DNA of 64,000 nt from Bacteroides helcogenes P 36-108 (GTDB taxonomy: Bacteria; Bacteroidota; Bacteroidia; Bacteroidales; Bacteroidaceae). The DNA lies in the NCBI RefSeq assembly GCF_000186225.1, contig NC_014933.1, positions 1,426,001-1,490,000 on the forward strand, written 5' to 3'. Below, in pieces: positions 43,863 to 52,502 of this stretch (its first letter is position 1; each line of letters begins with the position of its first letter). The notes beneath the pieces were generated by a model. That model made no database searches. It had not been told where the DNA came from and saw only the letters and a program-made list of their open reading frames with translations. The translations under genes were made by a program, and so were the position numbers.

Positions 43863-44780
43863 ATGCCTTTAAATTTGCCTGATAAACTTCCTGCAATAGA
43901 ATTGCTGAAAGAAGAGAATATATTTGTCATTGACACCTCCCGTGCAAGTCAGCAAGATATCCGTCCGTTGCGTATCGTGATTTTGAACCTCATGCCGTTG
44001 AAGATTACGACAGAAACGGATTTGGTTCGTCTGCTATCCAATACTCCGCTTCAGGTAGAGATTTCTTTTATGAAGATAAAGAGCCATACTTCCAAGAATA
44101 CTCCGATAGAACACATGAAAACATTTTATACGGATTTTGAGAAAATGCGTGGCGAGAAATATGACGGTATGATCGTTACCGGTGCTCCGGTGGAGCAGAT
44201 GGATTTTGAAGAGGTCACCTATTGGGATGAGATAACGGAGATTTTCAACTGGGCGCGTACCCATGTCACTTCTACCCTTTATATTTGTTGGGCGGCGCAG
44301 GCGGGGCTTTACCATCATTATGGTGTGCCTAAGCATGCTCTTGACAAGAAGATGTTCGGTATTTTCGAGCATCGTCCTCTGCTTCCCTTGCATCCCATTT
44401 TCCGTGGATTCGATGATACGTTTTATGTTCCTCATAGCCGCCATACGGAGGTCCGGAGAGAAGATATCCTGAAGGTTCCGGAGCTTACGTTGCTTTCCGA
44501 GTCGGAGGATGCCGGAGTGTATATGGTGGTGGCCCGCGGTGGACGCGAGTTCTTTGTGACCGGACATTCGGAATATTCTCCATTGACGCTCGACACTGAA
44601 TACCGCCGTGATTTAGGCAAAGGATTGCCCATTGAACTGCCCCGTAACTATTATGTAGGCGATAATCCGGACAAGGGGGTGCGGGTTCGCTGGCGTGCGC
44701 ATGCCAATCTGTTGTTCTCCAACTGGCTGAACTACTTTGTATATCAGGAGACACCCTATAATATTGAGGATATCGGGTAA
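43863..44780 (+). CDS. metA: Homoserine O-acyltransferase MetA (acetyl-type active site)
   Basis: MetA activates homoserine for methionine synthesis. The 305-residue protein starts [15 protein letters not shown]; a longer reading from 43794 extends over promoter-like sequence. The catalytic cysteine is C142 in YICWAAQAG, and H235 and E237 in VTGHSEYSP complete the active site. Residue 111 is Glu in GAPVE; in this family Glu at 111 goes with acetyl-CoA and Gly with succinyl-CoA, so this is more likely a homoserine O-acetyltransferase than the succinyl enzyme of E. coli. It is followed by the RlhA-like gene after 47 bp. Confidence 0.93.
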   Translation: MPLNLPDKLPAIELLKEENIFVIDTSRASQQDIRPLRIVILNLMPLKITTETDLVRLLSNTPLQVEISFMKIKSHTSKNTPIEHMKTFYTDFEKMRGEKYDGMIVTGAPVEQMDFEEVTYWDEITEIFNWARTHVTSTLYICWAAQAGLYHHYGVPKHALDKKMFGIFEHRPLLPLHPIFRGFDDTFYVPHSRHTEVRREDILKVPELTLLSESEDAGVYMVVARGGREFFVTGHSEYSPLTLDTEYRRDLGKGLPIELPRNYYVGDNPDKGVRVRWRAHANLLFSNWLNYFVYQETPYNIEDIG

Positions 44781-44827
44781 TTGGGTTTAAGTGATAACGC
44801 AGGGTGATAAAGAGTGATAGAGAAGTG

Positions 44828-46681
44828 ATGAAACAAAGAAAAATAGAACTGCTGGCCCCAGCCAGGAATCTGGAATGTGGTATTGAAGCCGTGAATCATG
44901 GAGCCGACGCCGTATATATCGGTGCGCCTAAATTCGGCGCGCGTGCTGCCGCCGTCAATTCTTCGGAAGACATTGCCGCCTTGGTGAAATATGCTCATCT
45001 GTATAATGTCCGTATTTATGTCACAGTCAATACAATTCTGAAAGAAGAGGAACTGGCGGAGACGGAGAAGATGATTTGGGAATTGTATCGCATCGGTGTG
45101 GATGCCCTGATTGTTCAGGACATGGGCATCACACGTCTGAATTTGCCGCCCATTCCGTTGCATGGCAGTACGCAGATGGATAACCGCACTCCTGAAAAAG
45201 TGCGGTTCTTGTCCGATGTCGGTTTCCGCCAGGTGGTGCTGGCGCGTGAGCTGTCTCTGCGGGAGATACGTCGTATTCATGAAGTCTGTCCCGACGTGCC
45301 GCTTGAGGTCTTTGTACACGGGGCACTCTGCGTCAGTTACAGCGGTCAGTGCTATGCCAGTCAGGCTTGTTTCGGGAGGAGCGCCAACCGGGGAGAGTGC
45401 GCGCAGTTCTGTCGTTTGCCGTTCAGCCTGACAGACTCTGACGGCAAGACGATTGTGCATGAGAAGCATTTGCTATCTTTGAAGGACATGAACAGGAGCG
45501 AGGCTCTGGAAGAACTGTTGGATGCGGGGGTGACTTCCTTGAAGATAGAGGGCCGTTTGAAAGACGTGTCTTATGTGAAGAATGTGACGGCGGCATATCG
45601 TCAGAAGTTGGATGCGGTATTTGCGCGTCGCAAAGAATATGTCCGTGCCTCTTCGGGTGCTTGCCGTTTCGGCTTCAAGCCCCAGTTGGACAAGAGCTTC
45701 AGCCGTGGTTTTACTCACTATTTTCTGGAAGGCAGAGAACAGGATATAGCTTCGTTCGACACTCCCAAGTCTTTGGGAGAGGAAATGGGGAATATGAAGG
45801 AGCAACGGGGCAATTATCTTACCGTGGCCGGAGTAAAGCCTTTTCACAATGGAGACGGTGTTTGTTTTCTGGATGAACAGGGACGTCTGCAAGGTTTCCG
45901 TATTAACCGGGTGGACGGCAACAAACTTTATCCGGCGGGTGAAATGCCCCGCATCAAACCACGCACCCGCCTTTACCGCAATTTTGACCAGGAGTTTGAA
46001 CGTGTCCTTGCCCGGCGGTCATCCGAACGTAAAATAGGTATTTCTCTGGATTTGTCGGAAACGGCTTTCGGTTTTGTCCTGTCTGCATCCGATGAGAATG
46101 GTAACCGGGTTACCCTCTCTTTTCCTTATCCTAAGGAGCCGGCGCGTACGCCGCAGCAGGATAACCTGATGACTCAGTTAAGCAAGCTGGGCAATACGCC
46201 TTTTGAACTGATGGCTTTGCCGAAAGGCGCTGCCGGAGTTGCGATTCATCTATCCGGCAATTGGTTTATCCCGGCTTCTGTTGTGACGGATTGGCGTCGG
46301 CAGGTTCTTGATAAACTGGTGGCGGCCCGTCGCATTGCTTATCGTCGCGAAACGGCTGTATGGAAACCTACCGGCCATGCTTTCCCCGTCCCTTCACTGA
46401 CATATCTGGGGAATGTAATGAACAGTGCCGCCCGCAGCTTCTATCTGGAGCATGGGGTGCAGACCGTAGCGCCTGCCTATGAAAAGCAGGCTGTACCTGC
46501 CGCAGTCCTTATGTTCTGCAAGCATTGCCTGCGTTACAGCATGGGTTGGTGTCCTGTCCATCAGAAAGACCGTTCTCCCTACCGGGAGCCTTATTTCCTG
46601 GTAGGTACGGACGGTAAGCGGTTCCGCTTAGACTTTGATTGCAAAAACTGTCAAATGAAAGTGTATGGAAATGAAGAATGA
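44828..46681 (+). CDS. rlhA: U32 family protein, RlhA-type 23S rRNA hydroxylation factor
   Basis: This 617-residue protein is close throughout to E. coli RlhA (YdcP), needed for hydroxylation of a 23S rRNA cytidine. Shared landmarks are LLAPARNLECGIEAVNHGADAVYIG at the start, VHGALCVSYSGQCYAS, GRSANRGECAQFCRLPF and SLKIEGRLKDVSYVKN. The C-terminal U32 collagenase-like part ends with FDCKNCQMKVYG, and four conserved cysteines are likely iron-sulfur ligands. The older name is U32 peptidase. The ATG at 44828 is preferred over 44804, which lengthens the protein before the conserved start. Downstream it overlaps repeat-like sequence. Confidence 0.82.
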   Translation: MKQRKIELLAPARNLECGIEAVNHGADAVYIGAPKFGARAAAVNSSEDIAALVKYAHLYNVRIYVTVNTILKEEELAETEKMIWELYRIGVDALIVQDMGITRLNLPPIPLHGSTQMDNRTPEKVRFLSDVGFRQVVLARELSLREIRRIHEVCPDVPLEVFVHGALCVSYSGQCYASQACFGRSANRGECAQFCRLPFSLTDSDGKTIVHEKHLLSLKDMNRSEALEELLDAGVTSLKIEGRLKDVSYVKNVTAAYRQKLDAVFARRKEYVRASSGACRFGFKPQLDKSFSRGFTHYFLEGREQDIASFDTPKSLGEEMGNMKEQRGNYLTVAGVKPFHNGDGVCFLDEQGRLQGFRINRVDGNKLYPAGEMPRIKPRTRLYRNFDQEFERVLARRSSERKIGISLDLSETAFGFVLSASDENGNRVTLSFPYPKEPARTPQQDNLMTQLSKLGNTPFELMALPKGAAGVAIHLSGNWFIPASVVTDWRRQVLDKLVAARRIAYRRETAVWKPTGHAFPVPSLTYLGNVMNSAARSFYLEHGVQTVAPAYEKQAVPAAVLMFCKHCLRYSMGWCPVHQKDRSPYREPYFLVGTDGKRFRLDFDCKNCQMKVYGNEE

Positions 46682-46691
46682 TGAATTGAGA

Positions 46692-47678
46692 ATGAAGCAT
46701 TCCCTATGCTCCTTGCGCATCCTTTTATTTTTCGTTCTGTTTTCTGTCTTCTTCTCTCTGGTTTCGTGCCATTATCCCCGTCCCGATCTGGAAGATGAAG
46801 CCCTGAACCGGAAGACACGTGATTCGCTCACGTATCTGTATGAACGGCATTATACGTGGAATACGAATCTGGAGGTGCATGCCGATTCCGTGAATCTGGC
46901 CTGCCTGCCTGTGAAAGATTGCTATAACATGCTCCGTCGGGGAGATCGTGTGGTGGTGGCCGAGTTTGCCATTCACCCTAAAGACAGCGTGGATAGCGTG
47001 TGGGTAAAACTGGCACATTCGCAGGAGATACAGGGCTGGTTGAGGGAATCGGAGATGATGCGTGCCTTTGTGCCGACAGACAGCATTTCGCAGTCCATCT
47101 ATCTGTTCAGCGACACGCACGCCTCTTATTTCATCGTGGTTTTTGCCTTGTTTGTGGCTGTATGGCTTTTCCGCGCATTCCGCCGCAAGCAGTTGAGGAT
47201 GGTTTACTTCAATGATATAGACAGCGTTTATCCGTTGTTGCTGTGTTTGCTGATGGCGTTCAGTGCCACGGTTTATGAGTCGATGCAGGTGTTTGTGCCC
47301 GAAACGTGGCAGCATTTCTACTTCAATCCCACATTGTCACCTTTCAAGGTTCCGCTTGTCCTCTCCGTATTTCTGATGAGCCTTTGGCTGTTTGTTGTCG
47401 TACTGTTGGCGGTGCTCGATGATTTGTTCCGTCAGTTGTCTCCCGCTGCGGCGGTATTCTACCTGTTGGGGTTGGCTTCCTGCTGCATCTTCTGTTATTT
47501 CTTCTTTATCCTGACTACGCATATCTATGTGGGATATATGTTCTTTGCTGCATTTCTGTGGATATTCCTGAAGAAGCTGAAGGCGTCACTGGCGTCTTCC
47601 CGTTATCGCTGCGGCAAGTGCGGACAGAAGATAAAGGCAAAAGGCATCTGTCCGCATTGCGGAGCTATCAATGAATAA
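46692..47678 (+). CDS. Membrane lipoprotein with C-terminal zinc ribbon, function unknown
   Basis: This is a 328-residue protein from the ATG at 46692. The start gives a clean signal peptide with lipobox SLVSC. The extracytoplasmic part (about 25-150) includes an SH3-like VVVAEFAIHPKDSVDSVWVKLAHSQEIQGWL. Five or so membrane segments follow (about 145-300), and a cytoplasmic CxxC-x-CxxC zinc ribbon (CGKCGQKIKAKGICPHCG) closes the protein. In-frame ATGs at 46665 and 46671 also exist, but they lie in repeat-like GAATGATGAATTGAGAATG sequence overlapping the rlhA stop. I do not recognise a function. Confidence 0.7.
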   Translation: MKHSLCSLRILLFFVLFSVFFSLVSCHYPRPDLEDEALNRKTRDSLTYLYERHYTWNTNLEVHADSVNLACLPVKDCYNMLRRGDRVVVAEFAIHPKDSVDSVWVKLAHSQEIQGWLRESEMMRAFVPTDSISQSIYLFSDTHASYFIVVFALFVAVWLFRAFRRKQLRMVYFNDIDSVYPLLLCLLMAFSATVYESMQVFVPETWQHFYFNPTLSPFKVPLVLSVFLMSLWLFVVVLLAVLDDLFRQLSPAAAVFYLLGLASCCIFCYFFFILTTHIYVGYMFFAAFLWIFLKKLKASLASSRYRCGKCGQKIKAKGICPHCGAINE

Positions 47679-47697
47679 TGTATTGCTTATCAATGTA

Positions 47698-47727
47698 TTG
47701 CCAACAGGCTGGCAAGGTGCTGCCAAC
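47698..47727. repeat. TTGCCAA / TGGCAA repeat related to 7298-7347
   Basis: TTGCCA (47698-47703) can pair with TGGCAA (47710-47715), which in turn can pair with TGCCA (47721-47725). The sequence is intergenic between convergent genes, and its heptamers and the GGCAAGGTG context match the repeat at 7298-7347. Confidence 0.45.
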
Positions 47728-47777
47728 AGTAGTCTTTCACTCTATGCTATCTTATTCTCCGGCTTGCCGGGATTGGT

Positions 47778-50180
47778 TCAGAACCTGCAACGCAATTCTA
47801 CACCTGCCTGAATGGGGCGTCCTTTCTGCATGATTCCGTTTCCCATACTTTCGAAGTAGAAGGCGGTGTAGCCCTTATCCAATGCGTTGCGCACCCAGAA
47901 GTCAATCTGCCCGTTTCCTTTCTGAAAGCTGACACATCCGTTCAAGGTTCCGTAGAAGGCTTGAGAAGCATTGTTGGCCTCGGTCCAGTAGATGCGTCCT
48001 GCACCGGTGTAGTTGGCATCAAGCAGGATGCGGTTCAGCAGATGCCCGGGCTTGATGCGGAAGATGTATTGGCCGCCTATGTTCAGCGTATGCTTGGGTA
48101 CAAAGGGCACGTAATTGCCGTTGTAACTTATTGACTGTAATTCTCCATCTGCTTTAGTGTTGGTGATGTAATCCTTGAAAGTGGCATGCGTGTAGCCATA
48201 ACCGGCGTTCAAGGTAAGCGCGTCGGTCACCGCCGCGCGCAGGCTTGCTTCTGTCCCGTAGCTGCGGCTTTTCCCGGCATTTACGGTGATTCTTCCCAAA
48301 CCGCTTTCGGCAAATTTGGCTATCTGCTGGTTGCGGGTATCCATGTAAAAGGCTGAGATGTCGGCCAGCAGGCGGCCTTTCCACAATGTGAGGTGCGTGC
48401 CGGCTTCGTAGTTCCATGTATATTCGGGCTTGTAACGGGTGGCTTCGCTCACTTCCGGCAGGCCGGTGTCTTTCATCTTTTCTATCATGGCGCTCATGCT
48501 GCTGAATTTGGGATCGGCGGCAATGGCATCCATCATGGAGTTCTTCAGCATTCCGGTCACGAGGTCGGAGAACATCTGTATGTTGTAGCCTCCCGAACGA
48601 TAGCCGCGGGCCACGGTGACATATACATTGTTTCCTTTCTTCCATTCGTATTGCAGGGCGAATTTAGGCAGTAGTTGCACGTAGTCCGTAGATTCCTTTC
48701 CCCTGTATGCGGCGTTTGCTTGCAGGTTGTTGCTTTCAAGGGTCATGGGCGGCATCTTCATGGCTAAGGAGAAGTTGAAGTCCGTGGCATCCGAGGCGGA
48801 ATTGTAGTCCATCTTTATCTTCTCGTAATCCAGACGCAAGCCTATGGTTGCCGACAGGCCTCTTACCAGCAGGTCATTGAAGGTGGATTGGTGAAAGAGT
48901 GCGCCACTCAGGGTCGGCGTGTCGAAACTGCCGCCTATGCGCAGGCTTTCGTTATTGATGCCCAGATGCATGGCTGGAGCTCCCGGCCTGGAGGCAAGTC
49001 CGTCGAAGACATTGTTCACATTACCCTCTATCACACTGCCGATGCCTTCTTTGTGGAACACTACCGGTCCATCGGTATGCATCCATTGGTAGAAGCCGAA
49101 GGCTCCCGTGGTCCATTGCCAGCGTCTTCCGGGCTTCGATTTCAGTACGATCTCCTCGCTGAGTGTGTTCATCTTTTGTTTCTGCTCGATGTTGAAGATG
49201 CTGGCGGGCGTGAAGTCCTGATCCATGAACATGCGGTCTTTCAGGAACTGATAGCCGGTGACGGCGCTCAAAATGAAATTCCGTGCCTGATATTCAATAT
49301 TCAGCCCGGCATTCAGCAGGTTGCGGTAATAACTGCTTCTTTCGTTGTTGGCTATCTTGCCGATATAGGGTTTCAACGCTTCGCTTTGTTTTTCCGCATT
49401 CAGGCTTCCCATATAGAAATAGGGGTATCCTCCCTGATCGCTGTATTCATAGTTGACGTTCAAGTCCACCTTCCAGTTGTCCGAAGGCAGATAGATACCG
49501 CGGAAACGCCCGCCTACTGCCTGACCCTTATCTACCTTTTCATTGTTTCTCGCCGCATTGCGGAAAAATCCGCCTTGGTAGTCATAGAAGCCTCCGGTGG
49601 AGAATGCGAAACGGCTCGATACCCTGTGATAGTGGGTAAGGGAGGTGTTATAGGCATTGTGTGTGCCTGCACCTATGCGGAAGTCTGTTCCCTGATAACT
49701 GAAAGGCGACTTGGTGTGTATCTTGATCAGTCCGCCCATTGCGTTGCGGCCGTACAGCGTACCCTGCGGCCCTCTCAGTACATCGATGCGCTCTATGTCC
49801 GAGTAATTGAAGTCGAATGCGGATTTGTCTATATAAGGGATGTTATCCACATACAGTCCTACGGAAGGGGTGTTGATGCGTGAACCGATGCCGCGGATAT
49901 AAACAGCGGAAGTGAGACGCGAACCGTAATCGGGGATAAACATATTGGGCACAAGCGCTGTGAGGCTTTTGATAGAATTTACCTGAGCCGCCTGCATGTC
50001 CCGTTGTGAGAGCAGGGTGACGGCGGTAGGCTGCTCGCGCAATTTCCGGTTCTCTTTAGGAGCCGCGATGACGAGAATTTCTTCTACATCCACTACTTTG
50101 AGTGTATCAACCTTTTCTGCAAGGATATTTCCGGTTGCCAATAGCGTTAAAGCCAAGGCAACAAATTTATGTTTGTTCAT
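47778..50180 (-). CDS. TonB-dependent outer-membrane receptor
   Basis: This 800-residue protein has a cleavable signal (about 1-22), a TonB-box-like VDVEEILVIAA segment, a plug domain (QPTAVTLLSQRDMQAAQVNSI to RGPQGTLYGRNAMGG) and a 22-strand-type barrel ending in an aromatic residue (GVELRCRF). It lacks the N-terminal carboxypeptidase-like domain of SusC proteins, and no SusD is adjacent, so an iron, heme or vitamin ligand is more likely than a glycan. The ATG at 50180 is chosen for the signal peptide. The LuxR-type regulator gene lies directly upstream on the same strand. Confidence 0.92.
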   Translation of the reverse strand: MNKHKFVALALTLLATGNILAEKVDTLKVVDVEEILVIAAPKENRKLREQPTAVTLLSQRDMQAAQVNSIKSLTALVPNMFIPDYGSRLTSAVYIRGIGSRINTPSVGLYVDNIPYIDKSAFDFNYSDIERIDVLRGPQGTLYGRNAMGGLIKIHTKSPFSYQGTDFRIGAGTHNAYNTSLTHYHRVSSRFAFSTGGFYDYQGGFFRNAARNNEKVDKGQAVGGRFRGIYLPSDNWKVDLNVNYEYSDQGGYPYFYMGSLNAEKQSEALKPYIGKIANNERSSYYRNLLNAGLNIEYQARNFILSAVTGYQFLKDRMFMDQDFTPASIFNIEQKQKMNTLSEEIVLKSKPGRRWQWTTGAFGFYQWMHTDGPVVFHKEGIGSVIEGNVNNVFDGLASRPGAPAMHLGINNESLRIGGSFDTPTLSGALFHQSTFNDLLVRGLSATIGLRLDYEKIKMDYNSASDATDFNFSLAMKMPPMTLESNNLQANAAYRGKESTDYVQLLPKFALQYEWKKGNNVYVTVARGYRSGGYNIQMFSDLVTGMLKNSMMDAIAADPKFSSMSAMIEKMKDTGLPEVSEATRYKPEYTWNYEAGTHLTLWKGRLLADISAFYMDTRNQQIAKFAESGLGRITVNAGKSRSYGTEASLRAAVTDALTLNAGYGYTHATFKDYITNTKADGELQSISYNGNYVPFVPKHTLNIGGQYIFRIKPGHLLNRILLDANYTGAGRIYWTEANNASQAFYGTLNGCVSFQKGNGQIDFWVRNALDKGYTAFYFESMGNGIMQKGRPIQAGVELRCRF

Positions 50181-50200
50181 AAGCTGTATTGTTTCGCCTG

Positions 50201-50208
50201 CAAAGTAA
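50201..50208 (-). promoter_or_regulatory. Probable -7 element for the TonB-dependent receptor
   Basis: The minus strand reads TTACTTTG, one base off TAnnTTTG, 20 bp upstream of the start. It gives the receptor its own promoter just after the regulator gene. Confidence 0.4.
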
Positions 50209-50272
50209 CGGGAATTCTTTGGGACTGGCAATCCTCATTTATGAGGATGGTGGCGGTAGGTCTGTATGCGGT

Positions 50273-50881
50273 TTAAATTCTGTCCGCTTCCACGTATCCG
50301 TGCATTATTGCATAGATGGTAAGTCCCGATACGGATTTTATTCCGAGTTTCTCCGTGATGTTTTTGCGGTGTGAAATGACGGTGGTCAGGCTGATATTCA
50401 GTTTGTCTGCAATCTCTTTGTTGATGAATCCTTTGGTGACAAGTACCAGCACTTCTATTTCGCGGGCTGAAAGCTCGTGTCCGCAGTCCGTATTGGAAGG
50501 AGATTCCGGATGCCCGTGTGGTTGCTTTCCCGGATGTCCGTGCTGATGTCCGTACCGGTGCAGTTGCAGTATATTCTTTATCAGGCTTTTTTCATCCTGA
50601 TAAATATTCAGGGTAGGTACTCCCGAAAGCTGGGGGCGGTTGTCTCCGCCTGCCAGTACAATGGTCTTGGGTTTCCGTTCCAGAAAGAAGGCGGTATGCT
50701 CAAAGTAAATCTGGGATGAGATGAAATAATGGGCATACATGTCGGGAGTGTCATCCACCAACTCTGCGAAAGAATGGAAGGTCCGGATGGTGGCCATTGG
50801 TATAATTTCTTCCAGAAGACTTTCCAGTCCCATGCATGTCAGTATGTTCGGCTCTACAATTGCTATTTCAGGCATAGTCAT
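50273..50881 (-). CDS. LuxR-type regulator with degenerate receiver and His-rich linker
   Basis: This 202-residue protein (an ATG two codons later, at 50875, is equally possible) has a receiver-like N-terminus (about 1-105) that begins EIAIVEPN instead of the usual acidic DD. It shows HYFISSQ where a phospho-acceptor Asp is expected, so classical phosphorylation is unlikely. A linker of about 30 residues is very rich in His (YGHQHGHPGKQPHGHPES). The C-terminal LuxR helix-turn-helix (about 135-200) is standard: LSAREIEVLVLVTKGFINKEIAD followed by ISLTTVISHRKNITEKLGI. It sits 93 bp upstream of a TonB-dependent receptor gene, a likely target. Confidence 0.87.
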   Translation of the reverse strand: MTMPEIAIVEPNILTCMGLESLLEEIIPMATIRTFHSFAELVDDTPDMYAHYFISSQIYFEHTAFFLERKPKTIVLAGGDNRPQLSGVPTLNIYQDEKSLIKNILQLHRYGHQHGHPGKQPHGHPESPSNTDCGHELSAREIEVLVLVTKGFINKEIADKLNISLTTVISHRKNITEKLGIKSVSGLTIYAIMHGYVEADRI

Positions 50882-50902
50882 TGGCTTGTTTTCGATTCTC
50901 CG

Positions 50903-52501
50903 TTATTTAATATATAGTCGGGCGGCATCGGCGCATCTTTCTCCGTCCATGCCCGCCGAAACGATGCCTCCTGCATATCCGGCCCCTTCTCCGCAGGGGA
51001 ACAGTCCTTTTATGCGGATGTGCTGCAACGTCTCTTTGTCTCTGATTATGCGAACCGGCGCCGATGTGCGTGTTTCAACTCCTATCATCACTGCTTCGTT
51101 TGTCAGGAATCCGTGGCTGTACTTGCCGAATTGAAGGAAGGCTTTTCCTAATCTGTCTGCTATGAAGGGAGGCATCCAGAAATGCAGGGGAGAAGATACC
51201 AGTCCCGGAGCGTATGAACTTTCCGGCAGATCATAGCTGAGTTTCTTTTTGGTAAAATCCGTCATCCGCTGTGCCGGTGCGGTTTGCTTCATGTTGCCTT
51301 GCTGCCAGCACAGCCGTTCAAGGGATTCTTGGAGGCGCATCATGCTTAATGATGAATGATGAGTATCTTCGCCGTGCGGCGATTCATCATTCATCATTGA
51401 TAGTCCATTGTTATTTAAGTCTTCCGGCCGGAGCTCTACCACCATTCCGCTGTTGCTCCAACGAGATCCTCGGTTGCTGGGGCTCATGCCGTTGACTACG
51501 ATTTGTTGAGGACCGCTGGCGGCAGGCACGACAAAGCCTCCCGGACACATACAGAAACTATATACACCTCTTCCTTCTACTTGGTTCACGAAACTGTATT
51601 CGGCGGTAGGCAGAAATTTACCCCTGCCGTTCCGATTGTGGTATTGTATCTGGTCTATCAATTCTGCCGGATGTTCCAGACGCACGCCTACCGCGATTCC
51701 TTTCGCCTCAATCTCCACGTGGTTGGCGGCAAGCCAACGGTACACATCCCTGGCGGAATGGCCGGTGGCGAGTATCACCGGGCCGAGGAATGTTTTCCCG
51801 GTATTGGTTTCAATGCCTTTCACTTCGTCTCCTTCGATAATCAGCACGTCCATACGGGTTTCAAAGTGTACTTCTCCGCCACATTCGATGATAGTGTTGC
51901 GCATATTCTCGATGACGCGCGGCAGCTTGTCTGTACCTATATGCGGATGCGCATCCACCAGTATGGAGGTTGAGGCTCCGTGCTGGCAGAATACGTTCAG
52001 TATCTTATCGGCATTTCCCCGTTTTTTGCTGCGGGTATATAGCTTTCCATCCGAGTAGGCGCCTGCACCCCCTTCTCCGAAACTGTAATTGGATTCCGGA
52101 TTGACAGTCTGCTGTCGTCCTATCTGTGCAAGGTCTTTTTTTCGTTCGCGCACGTCTTTGCCACGTTCCACAATGACGGGGCGCAATCCGAGCTCAATGA
52201 GGCGTAAGGCTGCAAACAATCCTCCCGGGCCCGCGCCAACCACAATGACCTGTGGTTTTCCTTCCACATTATTATATAAGGTGCGTTGGTAGCTATCATC
52301 CTGTGGCATCTCATTCAGGTAGATGCGTACGGTCAGATTCACGAACACGGTTCGTTGCCGGGCGTCGATGCTTCGTTTCAGGATGCGCGTGCCCATAATC
52401 TCACGTGCATTCAGACCTTTCTCTTGTACCAGATACTCTTTCAGCCGTTGTTCGTTTGTCGCAGTTTCGGGCAGAACTCTGAGGGTATATTCTTGTATCA
52501 T
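50903..52501 (-). CDS. NAD(P)/FAD-dependent oxidoreductase
   Basis: This 532-residue cytoplasmic flavoprotein has an N-terminal domain of about 85 residues (YTLRVLPETATNEQRL) and then a Rossmann FAD motif VVGAGPGGLFAALRLIELG. Further marks are GEGGAGAYSDGKLYTRSKKRG, an ATGHSARDVYRWL helix and a closing GLFPCGEGAGYAGGI. The protein is of a widespread uncharacterised group; the substrate is unknown. Residues near 372-393 (SMMNDESPHGEDTHHSSLSM) come from a palindromic DNA insertion (51348-51398) that keeps the frame. The stop lies 21 bp before the LuxR-type gene, and the start is next to the radA end. Confidence 0.88.
   Translation of the reverse strand: MIQEYTLRVLPETATNEQRLKEYLVQEKGLNAREIMGTRILKRSIDARQRTVFVNLTVRIYLNEMPQDDSYQRTLYNNVEGKPQVIVVGAGPGGLFAALRLIELGLRPVIVERGKDVRERKKDLAQIGRQQTVNPESNYSFGEGGAGAYSDGKLYTRSKKRGNADKILNVFCQHGASTSILVDAHPHIGTDKLPRVIENMRNTIIECGGEVHFETRMDVLIIEGDEVKGIETNTGKTFLGPVILATGHSARDVYRWLAANHVEIEAKGIAVGVRLEHPAELIDQIQYHNRNGRGKFLPTAEYSFVNQVEGRGVYSFCMCPGGFVVPAASGPQQIVVNGMSPSNRGSRWSNSGMVVELRPEDLNNNGLSMMNDESPHGEDTHHSSLSMMRLQESLERLCWQQGNMKQTAPAQRMTDFTKKKLSYDLPESSYAPGLVSSPLHFWMPPFIADRLGKAFLQFGKYSHGFLTNEAVMIGVETRTSAPVRIIRDKETLQHIRIKGLFPCGEGAGYAGGIVSAGMDGERCADAARLYIK
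51348..51398. repeat. Nested palindrome inserted in frame in the oxidoreductase gene
   Basis: Outer arms of 15 bp (AATGATGAATGATGA and its exact complement) enclose an inner 6-bp stem TCGCCG-TG-CGGCGA. The element is 51 bp, a multiple of three, and encodes part of the SMMNDESPHGEDTHHSSLSM segment without a stop. Similar ATGATGAAT-rich sequence lies at about 46670-46695. Confidence 0.8.
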
Positions 52502-52502
52502 G

